64,000 bases of DNA from Rhodococcus sp. P1Y (GTDB lineage: Bacteria > Actinomycetota > Actinomycetes > Mycobacteriales > Mycobacteriaceae): positions 1,240,001 through 1,304,000 of the forward strand of contig NZ_CP032762.1 of the NCBI RefSeq assembly GCF_003641205.1. The letters are read 5' to 3'. This document shows positions 45,941 through 54,113 of this stretch, piece after piece. A model generated the notes under the pieces. The model was not told where the DNA came from, made no database searches, and saw nothing but the letters and a program-made list of their open reading frames with translations. The position numbers and the translations under genes were made by a program. The number at the start of each line of letters is the position of its first letter. Position 1 is the stretch's first letter.

Positions 45941-46453
45941 TCACCTTCCGGTGACGCCGTCGATCGCTTCTCTGAGTAGATCGGCATGGCCGTTGTGTCG
46001 GGCGTACTCGCCGACCATGTGCACATAGACCATTCGAAGCGACATCTGGTCACCGCGATTGTCGAACGTGAAATCGAAGGGAACTTCGCCGACGGCGGCA
46101 TCGCATAATTCCCATTCCTGCCGTAACAGGTCGATCTCGTCGGCTGCAGCGTCCGGCACTACATCCTCGAAGTCGGTGGGATCGCCGGGGCCGCCGAAAA
46201 GGTGCGGCACGTTCTCGCCCGCCACCCGTATGCGAAACCACACGCGCTCGACTTTGGCTGCATGCCGTACCAATCCCTGCAACGACAGCCGCGACGGCGC
46301 GAGTGCTCTGGTCGAAAGTTGTTCGGCGGTCAGACCCGCGCACACGTTCAGCAGAGTGTGTCGCTGCGCAGCGAGGAACGGGACGAGGATGTCGCGGTCG
46401 CTTCCGACCAGGGGCCCGTCCGGGACGAAAGACGGCGGTGATGTCCATGTCAT
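45941..46453 (-). CDS. DinB-like / DUF664 family protein
   Basis: A roughly 170-residue four-helix-bundle protein with the DUF664 plan: LVPFLAAQRHTLLNVCAGLT, then LVRHAAKVERVWFR, and MVYVHMVGEYARHNGHADLLRE. The three His positions (after LVR, in VGEYARH, and NGH) fit the metal site of DinB-fold enzymes such as thiol transferases. ATG 46453 is preferred to GTG 46462. It lies 21 bp upstream of the end of the DUF2064 gene on the same strand. Confidence 0.85.
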   Translation of the reverse strand: MTWTSPPSFVPDGPLVGSDRDILVPFLAAQRHTLLNVCAGLTAEQLSTRALAPSRLSLQGLVRHAAKVERVWFRIRVAGENVPHLFGGPGDPTDFEDVVPDAAADEIDLLRQEWELCDAAVGEVPFDFTFDNRGDQMSLRMVYVHMVGEYARHNGHADLLREAIDGVTGR

Positions 46454-46474
46454 CTCAGGCACCTGTGTTTCTTC

Positions 46475-47140
46475 TCAACCGTGCCGACGTGGTGCGTAGC
46501 GCTCTACCGCGGCACGAAAACGGCTGTTCGACGGGCATTGCGCCGATACGGCAAGCAGGTCGCTCTCGTGATCGACGTCGCGGAGGATCGCCAACGTCTC
46601 GATGTCGGCGCCGAGGGAACGCAAGGCCTCCAGCGTTCGCGCGCCGGTCTCGGGCGTCGACATCGGGACGTCGAGAAATGCCGTCGCCAACGCGGGACTC
46701 GGTAGACCGACGGCCCACCACCCACCGTCCTCGGCCATCCCGAGGACGGATTGCCCTGCCCTCGTGAGTGGTTCGGCAGACGCGGTCAGAAGCCTGGGAT
46801 GCACCTGCGGGGTATCCATCCCGATCTGGAACACCGGATCACCGGATGCATCCTCGTGCGCGTGGACCAGACGTTCTGCGAAACCGTCCCCGCGCTGCGG
46901 AACCACCCTGTACGACGCCAACGCCGCCTCCAGCTCGTCGCGTCGGCTCGCCTTGGTGAGATCGCCTGTCATAGCGACGATTCGGGTATCGAACTCGGTG
47001 TCCGACACGGCGTCGAGAGTGTCGAGCAGGGCGGCTGCAGCGATGTCCGCAGCGGCATCGTTGCCGAGAGTTGCGGCGAGCCTGGTCTTCGCCAAGCCGG
47101 GAACGGGTGCTTTGGCAACGACGAGCGCGGTGACCTTCAC
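46475..47140 (-). CDS. DUF2064 / nucleotidyl- or glycosyltransferase-A-fold protein (Rv0540-like)
   Basis: A 221-residue GT-A-fold protein, matching Rv0540 in order and length. KAPVPGLAKTRLAATLG near the N-terminus resembles sugar-nucleotidyltransferase loops; FQIGMDTPQVHPRLL has the Asp of the metal site and MAEDGGWWAVGL follows. In this cluster it might activate or transfer a methylthiopentose, but its role is unproven. The GTG start overlaps the stop of the GT2 gene as GTGA. Confidence 0.8.
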   Translation of the reverse strand: MKVTALVVAKAPVPGLAKTRLAATLGNDAAADIAAAALLDTLDAVSDTEFDTRIVAMTGDLTKASRRDELEAALASYRVVPQRGDGFAERLVHAHEDASGDPVFQIGMDTPQVHPRLLTASAEPLTRAGQSVLGMAEDGGWWAVGLPSPALATAFLDVPMSTPETGARTLEALRSLGADIETLAILRDVDHESDLLAVSAQCPSNSRFRAAVERYAPRRHG

Positions 47141-47775
47141 GTGAGGACCTTCCAGAAATCGCGTACCGCAACGATAGTGCCCTTGACCGACCCCGACACC
47201 TTGGAGACACCCGCAGTCCGCGGGTTGTACGTCACATCCAGTTCGGTCACCGTCCAGCCCGCCTTCGACGCGAGTACGAGGAGTTGCAACGGGTAGCCGG
47301 ATCGGCGGTCGGAGACATTCAGGTCGAGCAGGGCTTGTCGGCGCACTGCTCGGACGGCCCCCAAGTCGTGAACCGGGAGCTTGTACTTCGTTCGAAGCCT
47401 GAGCGACAGAACAGCATTGCCCAGTCTGGCATGGATCGGCGAGTTACCGCCACGTCTGCGTCCGACGGCCAGATCGGCTCGATCGAGGGCGGCGACGAGC
47501 GGAGGTAGGTCCTGCGGGTCCATCGAGCCGTCGCCGTCGAGAACACATACGATCTCGGTGTCTGCGGCTAGGACTCCCGCATGAACCGCCGATCCGTACC
47601 CCGGCTGTGCTTCGGTGACCACCGTCGCACCGAGGTTCTGCGCCACGGCCGCTGTGTCGTCGGTCGAGTTGTTGTCCACGACGATCACCTGGTAGCCGTC
47701 CGGAATTCTGGCGAGAACATCTGGTAGAGAGCCGGATTCGTTCATGCATGGGATGATCACCGTTACGTCAGACAC
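47137..47775 (-). CDS. mtxS: GT2 glycosyltransferase, probable methylthioxylose pathway enzyme (Rv0539/MtxS-like)
   Basis: A 212-residue GT-A protein, close to the 210 residues of Rv0539. VTVIIPCMNESGSLPDVLA, IVVDNNSTDDTAAVA and LDGDGSMDPQDL (DxD metal site) give the polyprenol-phosphate glycosyltransferase pattern. In M. tuberculosis Rv0539 was reported to act in making the methylthioxylose cap of lipoarabinomannan; I transfer that by synteny and length. GTG 47775 overlaps the epimerase stop by 8 bp. The frame upstream to 47961 has no homology. Confidence 0.8.
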   Translation of the reverse strand: MSDVTVIIPCMNESGSLPDVLARIPDGYQVIVVDNNSTDDTAAVAQNLGATVVTEAQPGYGSAVHAGVLAADTEIVCVLDGDGSMDPQDLPPLVAALDRADLAVGRRRGGNSPIHARLGNAVLSLRLRTKYKLPVHDLGAVRAVRRQALLDLNVSDRRSGYPLQLLVLASKAGWTVTELDVTYNPRTAGVSKVSGSVKGTIVAVRDFWKVLT

Positions 47776-48817
47776 TCGGTGCACCCGTTCCTTCGGCGTC
47801 GCGCAGAGGCGCGGTCGCGAATTCTCGCAAACCGTCGGCCGGTGAGATCGCTGCACTGAAACCGATGGTGTCGCGTGCCAGTTCGGGACTGGCAACAATG
47901 TGTCGGACATCGCCCGATCGGTACTTTCCGGTGATGGCGGGGGCCGGGCCTTCCACCGCATCGGACAGGGTTCGTGCGACTTCCCCGATCGTGATCGGTT
48001 GACCCGAAGACACGTTCAGTGCAGTGAATCCCGGCAGATCGGCCGCGATGGACAGAACGTTCGCTGCGGCGATGTCGGTGACGTGGACGAAGTCGCGGGC
48101 CTGACGACCGTCCTCGTACACCTGAGGAGGTTGTCCGGCCTCCAGGGAAGACCTGAACATCGCAGCGACACCGGAGTACGGGGTGTTGCGCGGCATGTGT
48201 GGCCCGTACACGTTGTGGTACCGCAGTGCAGTCACCGATCCACCGGTCGCCAACGACCATGCCAGCGCGTAGTTCTCCTGCGCCAGCTTGCTCGCCGCGT
48301 AGGTGCTGCGTGGCCGAAGCGGAGAATCCTCCTCCACGAGAGCCCAATCGAGGATCTCGCCGGTCGACGGGTCGGTGTTGTCGAATTGTCCGTCTTGGAG
48401 TCCTGTGCGTGGACCGGGCGCGACGATCTGACCGCTGGCGTTCCGGTACTTTCCCTCCCCGTACACCACCATCGACGACGCGAGCACCAGTCGTCGGCAG
48501 CCCACCTCTGCCATGGCGGACAACAGGACTGCTGTTCCGAAATCGTTGTGACTCGCGTACGCCGGAGCGTCGGCCGCGTTCACACCAGCTCCGACGACGG
48601 CTGCTTGATGGCACACGACATCGACGCCGGCCAGTAGTTCGATCAGGGCCGCATGATCCCGTACGTCGGCGTGGGCGATGCCGTCACGCGAGCCGTCGCT
48701 GCCATGCGCGGACGCAAGCATCGCGTCGATCGCCACGACGTCGTACTCGGGCGTCAGCGCCTCGAGAATATGGCCACCGATGAAACCGGCTGCACCGGTG
48801 AGCAGAACGCGAGTCAT
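47768..48817 (-). CDS. NAD-dependent sugar epimerase/dehydratase (Rv0536/GalE3-like)
   Basis: A 349-residue extended SDR. RVLLTGAAGFIGGHILEAL holds the NAD-binding GxxGxxG; the catalytic Ser is in VLASSMVVYG, and YAASK gives the Tyr-x3-Lys pair. It is the galE3 homologue by position. Within this cluster, the natural inference is epimerisation of a ribo- to a xylo-configured intermediate. ATG 48817 overlaps the stop of the phosphorylase gene (ATGA), so translation is coupled. Confidence 0.85.
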   Translation of the reverse strand: MTRVLLTGAAGFIGGHILEALTPEYDVVAIDAMLASAHGSDGSRDGIAHADVRDHAALIELLAGVDVVCHQAAVVGAGVNAADAPAYASHNDFGTAVLLSAMAEVGCRRLVLASSMVVYGEGKYRNASGQIVAPGPRTGLQDGQFDNTDPSTGEILDWALVEEDSPLRPRSTYAASKLAQENYALAWSLATGGSVTALRYHNVYGPHMPRNTPYSGVAAMFRSSLEAGQPPQVYEDGRQARDFVHVTDIAAANVLSIAADLPGFTALNVSSGQPITIGEVARTLSDAVEGPAPAITGKYRSGDVRHIVASPELARDTIGFSAAISPADGLREFATAPLRDAEGTGAPSV

Positions 48818-49605
48818 GGCAACTCGATCGGGAGTTCGACACCGTCGTGAACACGGCACGATTCGCACGGTCCCATGAGTGCGGCACCGATGGCGCTTCG
48901 CACCAGGGCCTTGAGCGGCTCGATGTTCTTCTGGAACTCCGCGAACACATCGACGGCTCGAACACCCTGGCCCGCTTCGATTCCCGCGTCGAGGTCGGTG
49001 ACAAGCGCGATCGGTGCGTAGCAGAGTTCGAGCTCACGGGCCAGAACCGCCTCGGGGTGACCGGTCATGTTGACCAGCGTCCACCCTTGGCGGGCGAACC
49101 ACTGGCTCTCCGCGCGCGTCGAGAAGCGCGGACCTTCGACCACCACCATCGTCCCACCGTCGACGACGCCTTCCCTCAACGCGGACGCACGCAGGTCTGC
49201 GCAGTACGGGTCTGCGAATTCGACGTGGATTCCGCCGTTGTCGAAATAGGTCTGGATGCGAGCACTCGTTCGGTCCACGAGCTGATCGGGTACGACGACG
49301 GTTCCCGGACCGAATTCGGGGACAAGGCTTCCGACGGCGCATGGTGCGAAGACGCGTTGCACACCCAGTGTTCGCAGCGCCCACATGTTCGCGCGGTACG
49401 GGAGCGTATGCGGCGAGTATTCGTGATGCGCGCCGTGGCGCGGCAGGAACGCGACCGGACGTCCGTCGACGTCGCCGATCGTGATCGGCCCGCTCGGTCT
49501 GCCGTACGGGGTATCGAGCTCGACGCTCTCGGCGTCGTCGCCGAAGAACGAGTAGAAGCCACTTCCGCCGATCACGGCGATATCGGCCCGATGCTGTGTC
49601 GTCAT
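48814..49605 (-). CDS. mtnP: S-methyl-5'-thioadenosine phosphorylase
   Basis: A 263-residue phosphorylase (Rv0535-like) that splits methylthioadenosine into adenine and 5-methylthioribose-1-phosphate. Motifs: ADIAVIGGSGFYSFF, FLPRHGAHHEYSPHTLPYRAN (phosphate and His), EGPRFSTRAESQ, and NMTGHPEAVLARE. The first gene of a minus-strand unit of four overlapping genes, it would feed methylthiopentose to the lipoglycan-capping enzymes downstream. ATG 49605 is 16 bp from the divergent membrane gene. Confidence 0.93.
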   Translation of the reverse strand: MTTQHRADIAVIGGSGFYSFFGDDAESVELDTPYGRPSGPITIGDVDGRPVAFLPRHGAHHEYSPHTLPYRANMWALRTLGVQRVFAPCAVGSLVPEFGPGTVVVPDQLVDRTSARIQTYFDNGGIHVEFADPYCADLRASALREGVVDGGTMVVVEGPRFSTRAESQWFARQGWTLVNMTGHPEAVLARELELCYAPIALVTDLDAGIEAGQGVRAVDVFAEFQKNIEPLKALVRSAIGAALMGPCESCRVHDGVELPIELP

Positions 49606-49621
49606 AGCCTCATTCTTATCT

Positions 49622-50983
49622 ATGCTGGGTGTTACTCGTCGGTCGCACAACGAAAAGGTGAACGTCATCCGCTATTGGAGAGAGTCTCTCGCCGCCGTGC
49701 TGGCTCTCGTGCTCGTGGCGGTCGCGGCCGTCGTGCCGTACCTCGGCAACGAGCTGATCACGCCGATCATCAACAGGACTCCGCAGCAGGTGCGTGATTT
49801 TGCCGATGCTGCACCGCTTTTCGGATTTCGTGAGTTTCATGTGGGGTGGGGTACACCGTTCGCGATTCTGATCGCAGTGGCGGGAGTGCTGTGGGGTCCC
49901 GATCTCGCGCGCCGGTTGCCGTGGCGGCGGCTTCTGTTGGTGACCTGGGCAGTGTCGGCCGCGTGGACCATGTCGCTTGCGATGATCGACGGCTGGCGGC
50001 GCGGTTTCGTTACGCGGTTGGCCTCCACCGACGAGTACCTGCACGAGGTTCCCGGCATCACCGACATTCCGGGAACGCTTCGGGGATTTTCCGAACGAAT
50101 CCTCGACTACCAGGTCGATTCGTGGACCACACATGTCTCGGGACATCCGCCGGGTGCCCTCTTGACCTTCGTGTGGCTCGATCGACTCGGTCTCGGCGGC
50201 GGGGCTTGGGCGGCGACACTGTGCGTGTTCGTCGGGACGAGTGCGGCCGCAGCGGTCATCGTCGCCGTTCGCGCGCTCGGCGACGAGAGCATGGCTCGTC
50301 GGGCAGCGCCCTTCGCGGCGTTGGCGCCGGCCGCGATCTGGATCGCCGTGTCCGCCGATGCCTTTTACATGGGGGTCGTTGCGTGGGGCATTGCGCTGTT
50401 GGCGATCTCGACTCGGAAGTACCTGTGGCCGGCGTCGATTGCTGCCGGTCTGCTGCTCGGCTTCGGGATCTATCTCAACTACGGACTCGTGCTGATGGGT
50501 CTGCCCGCCGTCGCGGTACTGATCGCGGCTCGCACTGCATGGCCGCTGATCGGGGCAGTCGCCGGAGCACTCGTCGTGGTCGCGGTGTTCACGGCATACG
50601 GATTCTGGTGGTTCGACGGTTACGAGCTCGTCCAGGAACGCTATTACCAGGGCATCGCGACGGACCGGCCGTTCGAGTACTGGGGTTGGGCGAACATCGC
50701 TGCGTTGTTCTGCGCTGTCGGAGTTGCGGTACCTGCCGCGTTCCCGCGGGTCTTCACGCGGACGGCGCCGATCAACCTGTTGGTCTTCGGTGCCGTGGCC
50801 GCTGTGGTCATGGCCGATCTGAGCCAGCTTAGCAAAGCCGAAACCGAACGCATCTGGCTCCCGTTCGCCATGTGGATGCTGCTCGCGCCCGCCGTGTTGC
50901 CGGCGCGGACGCACAAGTTCTGGCTGGCCTTGCAGGTGGTCGCCGCGCTGGCGATCAATCATCTGCTCTTCACGAACTGGTAA
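49622..50983 (+). CDS. mtxT: Integral membrane GT-C-like transferase, probable methylthioxylose transferase (Rv0541c/MtxT-like)
   Basis: A 453-residue protein with about 12 TM helices, matching Rv0541c (449 residues). The first loop carries PQQVRDFADAAPLFGFREFH and later ILDYQVDSWTTHVSGHPPGA, acidic and His residues typical of extracytoplasmic GT-C active sites. Rv0541c was reported to attach methylthioxylose to lipoarabinomannan mannose caps. It is divergent from mtnP with only 16 bp between starts. ATG 49622 or GTG 49661 may be used. It ends in a family A repeat. Confidence 0.8.
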   Translation: MLGVTRRSHNEKVNVIRYWRESLAAVLALVLVAVAAVVPYLGNELITPIINRTPQQVRDFADAAPLFGFREFHVGWGTPFAILIAVAGVLWGPDLARRLPWRRLLLVTWAVSAAWTMSLAMIDGWRRGFVTRLASTDEYLHEVPGITDIPGTLRGFSERILDYQVDSWTTHVSGHPPGALLTFVWLDRLGLGGGAWAATLCVFVGTSAAAAVIVAVRALGDESMARRAAPFAALAPAAIWIAVSADAFYMGVVAWGIALLAISTRKYLWPASIAAGLLLGFGIYLNYGLVLMGLPAVAVLIAARTAWPLIGAVAGALVVVAVFTAYGFWWFDGYELVQERYYQGIATDRPFEYWGWANIAALFCAVGVAVPAAFPRVFTRTAPINLLVFGAVAAVVMADLSQLSKAETERIWLPFAMWMLLAPAVLPARTHKFWLALQVVAALAINHLLFTNW

Positions 50984-50984
50984 A

Positions 50985-51052
50985 GCGGCTCCGCCGCCTG
51001 TGCGCGCATAATTACGCCCCTCTGTCACTACTCACTCACGGGCGCGGAGCGC
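50985..51052. repeat. Palindromic repeat family A between convergent genes
   Basis: GCGGCTCCGCCGCCTGTGCG, ATAATTACG, seven bases, then CACTACTCACTCACGGG and GCGCGGAGCGC. It begins at the mtxT stop, and its complement supplies the C-terminal codons APVSE and the TAG stop of the next methyltransferase gene (51028). Confidence 0.75.
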
Positions 51053-51690
51053 AACCGAGCGAAATACCGACCGTGAATCTGCGCGATGTCGACGACGGAA
51101 AGACCGGCCGCCTGGGCGAGCCCGGAGGTGGCGTCGACGCTGACGCAGGCCCACGCGAACCACTCGCCGACCGTCGTATCGGTTTCCCACCGCACGGTCT
51201 GGGTGCGGACCCTGTCGTCTCCCGGGGCGTCGACCTCGGCGATCACGGCGCCACCCGGGCGGATCAGTTCGGCTGCTCTACGGAGCAATCGAACCGGGTC
51301 ACCGCCGATGCCGATGTTGCCGTCCGCGAGCAGCACACTGTCCCACTCACCGACGTTGGGCAAAGGTTCGAACAAGTCCCGCAGAACAGCGCGGCCACCT
51401 CGTCCGACGGTGAGATCGATCGCCTCGCGCGAGGTGTCGACGCCGAGCGCCGAGATACCCCGTCGAGCAAGTCCTTCGGTGAGGCGGCCGGGTCCGCAGC
51501 CGAGGTCGAGAGTGGGCCCGGTGCATTGGTCGATCATCGAGAAATCGGCGATCCGATCCTCCGTGCTCGACGCGTCGCCGCCCATCCAGCGGGCAGTGGG
51601 CAGAGATTCACGTGTGCCGTCGGAATGGCCCATCCAACAGGGAAGGCCCGAGGAGGCCCTCCGAAACAGCTCGTCCGCTGTGACGGTCAT
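51028..51690 (-). CDS. SAM-dependent methyltransferase
   Basis: A 220-residue class I methyltransferase: TLDLGCGPGRLTEGLARRG (motif I), LGVDTSREAIDLT, and LIRPGGAVIAEVDAPG. The substrate is unknown. It is the last gene of a four-gene unit with the molybdopterin oxidoreductase; its ATG overlaps the upstream stop (ATGA) with AGGAG six bases upstream. The C-terminal residues and stop come from a family A repeat, so the natural C-terminus was possibly replaced by an insertion. Confidence 0.85.
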   Translation of the reverse strand: MTVTADELFRRASSGLPCWMGHSDGTRESLPTARWMGGDASSTEDRIADFSMIDQCTGPTLDLGCGPGRLTEGLARRGISALGVDTSREAIDLTVGRGGRAVLRDLFEPLPNVGEWDSVLLADGNIGIGGDPVRLLRRAAELIRPGGAVIAEVDAPGDDRVRTQTVRWETDTTVGEWFAWACVSVDATSGLAQAAGLSVVDIAQIHGRYFARLRSAPVSE

Positions 51691-52154
51691 GAAAGTCTCC
51701 TGGTCGATGCGAGGCGAATGGCGTAAACGACGGCGCTGACGCCGTACAGCGCTGCGGTCAGCAGCAACCAGCGACCCAGGAACGGCTCTTGCGTCAAACC
51801 GGTTGCAGCTCGGTAGGTCTCCGAACCCTGCTGAATTATTCCGGGAAAGAACAGCGCGAAGGTGAGGGCCGTGCCGAGCGCTGGGATCCGAACGTAGTTG
51901 AGGGGTGACACACGGAAGCGGTGGGTCCGGCCTGCGCCGAACCTGAGAGTTCGGTCGGCCACGGCGTACAGCGGAAACAGGACGAGGTCGTGCGCGATCA
52001 CCGACCCTGCGAACCACACACCTATCGACTGCCACCACACGTCCTTGTTCCAGAAAGTCTCGAACCCCGCAACGTAGACGACGTACCCGACGAGGGCGAA
52101 GGCGAAACCGAGGGTGAGAAGGTGGAGAGGGCTCGCCCCGTACAGCCGCTTCAC
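51687..52154 (-). CDS. Four-TM membrane protein of a molybdopterin oxidoreductase operon
   Basis: A 155-residue membrane protein with four hydrophobic segments (HLLTLGFAFALVGYVVYVAG, SIGVWFAGSVIAHDLVLFPLY, ALGTALTFALFFPGII, WLLLTAALYGVSAVVYAI). It contains a His-Asp in the second helix that might bind a cofactor. Start GTG 52154 overlaps the upstream stop as GTGA. I do not recognise the family. Tight coupling suggests a partner or anchor of the oxidoreductase. Confidence 0.75.
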   Translation of the reverse strand: MKRLYGASPLHLLTLGFAFALVGYVVYVAGFETFWNKDVWWQSIGVWFAGSVIAHDLVLFPLYAVADRTLRFGAGRTHRFRVSPLNYVRIPALGTALTFALFFPGIIQQGSETYRAATGLTQEPFLGRWLLLTAALYGVSAVVYAIRLASTRRLS

Positions 52155-53422
52155 GTCGACCTGAATTCGATAGCCTTGACCCACTTGGTGTTGTGGACCC
52201 CAGGCATTGCCGGGACGATGATGCGGGCAGGATAGCCGTGGTCGGGTGAGAGATCGACGCCGTTGACCTGCAAGGCGAGAAGCGAATCCGGGTGCAGCAC
52301 TTGGCCTGAATGCAGTGTTGCCTGGCGAAACGGACCGCTGACTTCGATGGAGGTGACCTGAGCCGATTCCAGATTCCCGACGCCTGTTGCGGCGGCCAGG
52401 TCGCGCAGTCGCACGCCGGTCCAGGTCTGTACCGTCGACCATCCTTCGACGCACGCTATCGGCAGCTCGGCAGTGTGCTGCTCCATTCCGAGTAGAGCGT
52501 CGCGCGTGAACGTGATTGCCTGTGGGCCGCCGGTCAGCTCCAAGATCCATGCAGCGCCGGTGGCATCGCCGTCGATACCCGCTGCGGCCGCCGTACGGTT
52601 GATTTGAAAGTCGTTGGGTCCCTCGCCGTACGAGCGCCCACGGGGAAGCAGAATGGCGGCGTTCCTGAGGAAGCCACCGGTCGTCTGACCTGCGGTGAGC
52701 ACGGCGACGAAGACGGCGCCTCCGCCGACGAGAGCGAGCGCGCCTCGGCGGCTCATCGTCGGTTCTGCGGGGTCGTCGGAGATGAGGTCGGAGTCGCCGA
52801 CCTCCTGTTCGGACTGCTTGTCGTTCAACACCTGCATCAACGAACGGCCGCGCAGCGTGCGAATCATCAACGGTGTCTTGATAAGCGCGTGGCTGACGAA
52901 CCCGGCGATGAAGATCCACGCACCCCAGTAGTGGGCAGTGTAGAAACTGAAGCCGAAAATGTAGTCGTACTGGATGTTGAGAACGCCGGTGACGATCTCG
53001 AACAGTATTCCGCCGACGAGCGCAATGAGCGAAAGACGTTCCAGAGCAGAGGCAACCGAGCGAATCGGCGGCGTGACGAACAGCTTTGGGATGACCGACC
53101 AGAGCTTGGCCAGAACGATGGGAATCAAGACGAGCCCGAGCCCGACGTGCAGCCCCTGTGTGAGGCGGTACAGCCATGCGGGGTTTGTGGGCCAGTCGAA
53201 TTGGGGGAGTTGCAGCCAGCCGACGTCCACCGGCAGGGCCTGGCCGAATTGCGGCCCGTATGCCACGTAGGACAGCAGCCCGGTGAGTATGACCACCGGC
53301 AGGCCCACGAGCAGTAGTGCGCCGAAGATCGAGGTCAGCCAGGGACCTCTCAATGGACTACGAAAACGTCCGAGCGAGGCCGCTTTCTGCGGAGATCTCA
53401 CTCGGACGTTTTCGTCGGGCAT
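52151..53422 (-). CDS. Membrane-anchored molybdopterin-dependent oxidoreductase (sulfite oxidase fold)
   Basis: A 423-residue fusion. Residues 25-200 hold about five TM helices with His residues (LTQGLHVGLGLVLIPIVLAK, YTAHYWGAWIFIAGFVSHAL), like a cytochrome b561-type anchor. A twin-Arg-like MSRRGALALVGGG and another TM lead to an extracytoplasmic sulfite oxidase-fold domain. The Mo-ligand Cys is probably in LPIACVEGWSTVQTW; GYPARIIVPAMPG is also typical of the family. The first codons contain a 14-bp-stem hairpin (53361-53414). It follows the lipoprotein gene by 4 bp. Confidence 0.85.
   Translation of the reverse strand: MPDENVRVRSPQKAASLGRFRSPLRGPWLTSIFGALLLVGLPVVILTGLLSYVAYGPQFGQALPVDVGWLQLPQFDWPTNPAWLYRLTQGLHVGLGLVLIPIVLAKLWSVIPKLFVTPPIRSVASALERLSLIALVGGILFEIVTGVLNIQYDYIFGFSFYTAHYWGAWIFIAGFVSHALIKTPLMIRTLRGRSLMQVLNDKQSEQEVGDSDLISDDPAEPTMSRRGALALVGGGAVFVAVLTAGQTTGGFLRNAAILLPRGRSYGEGPNDFQINRTAAAAGIDGDATGAAWILELTGGPQAITFTRDALLGMEQHTAELPIACVEGWSTVQTWTGVRLRDLAAATGVGNLESAQVTSIEVSGPFRQATLHSGQVLHPDSLLALQVNGVDLSPDHGYPARIIVPAMPGVHNTKWVKAIEFRST
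53361..53414 (-). promoter_or_regulatory. Perfect 14-bp hairpin within the first codons of the molybdopterin gene
   Basis: CGAAAACGTCCGAG and CTCGGACGTTTTCG are exact complements with a 26-base loop that itself holds CCGC-TTTCT-GCGG. It starts 8 bp into the gene and 12 bp after the lipoprotein stop. The distal arm has TTTT, so it could attenuate transcription or block translation. Confidence 0.55.
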
Positions 53423-53426
53423 GTGG

Positions 53427-54113
53427 TTATGCGGTGGCGACGGTGATGGTCGCTACGCCCACGAGCAGACCCGGGGTGACAGCGTCGGTCTTGAACGTGT
53501 CGTTGAGCAGGCCGGCTGCGGTCTCGGAGATCTTGACCTGGGTGCCCTGCAGGATCGCGGTGTTGTTCGGTCCGGTGGCCAACGGGTTCAGCGTACGGCC
53601 GTCGAGGTCGAAGATGACTGCGTCTTCGGCAGCAACTTCGCCGTTGACACTGACCGTACCGGTGAGCAGCGAGGTACCGGGATCGATGTCGAAGTCGGTG
53701 AGCTCGACGACGGTGTCGCCTGCGGTGAGCGACAATCCGCTTCCGTCGTGCATGATCTCACCCTGAACGTAGGGGTCGACCGTGCCCGGCTCCCAGTACT
53801 TGACGTTGCCGCCGGTGATCGGGAAGGCGATGGAACCGTCTGCGAGAGTTGCAGTTCCGATGACGCCCGGCGTGAGGCCGAGAGTCGTCAGTGCGCCGGT
53901 GAATCCCGGATCGAGCGCCACGGCTGTGCTGACGCCGTTGCTGAGGTCGTCGACCTCGGCTGCGGGCTCGGGAGTGGCTTCGGTGGTCTCCGCAGCAGCG
54001 GACGTGGTGCTGGCCTCGGTGGTGGAGGAGTCGTCGCTGGAGCATGCTGCGAGCGGCACGAGCGTCATTGCGCCAATTGCAGTGGCGGCCATGACTTTAC
54101 GGATCGAGATCAT
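53427..54113 (-). CDS. Secreted lipoprotein of unknown family
   Basis: A 228-residue lipoprotein: MISIRKVMAATAIGAMTLVP then lipobox LAAC. A Thr/Ser/Ala/Glu-rich linker is followed by a beta-rich domain with repeated Gly-Thr-x-Thr and Asp-Gly patterns (IAFPITGGNVKYWE, ELTDFDIDPGTSLLTGTVSV), vaguely like HtaA-type domains. I do not recognise a family. It is the first gene of the unit with the molybdopterin oxidoreductase and so might be its substrate, partner or anchor. Confidence 0.75.
   Translation of the reverse strand: MISIRKVMAATAIGAMTLVPLAACSSDDSSTTEASTTSAAAETTEATPEPAAEVDDLSNGVSTAVALDPGFTGALTTLGLTPGVIGTATLADGSIAFPITGGNVKYWEPGTVDPYVQGEIMHDGSGLSLTAGDTVVELTDFDIDPGTSLLTGTVSVNGEVAAEDAVIFDLDGRTLNPLATGPNNTAILQGTQVKISETAAGLLNDTFKTDAVTPGLLVGVATITVATA

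Noticed and set aside
49632..49645. Fourth copy of the TTACYGNNGAGTAA operator at the mtxT start
   Set aside because: Only one half and the centre match (TTACTCGTCGGTCG), and it lies inside the coding start; too weak to list as an operator.
49616..51028. 470-residue frame antisense to mtxT
   Set aside because: Starts inside a repeat element and has only low-complexity charged sequence; mtxT has clear TM helices and synteny.
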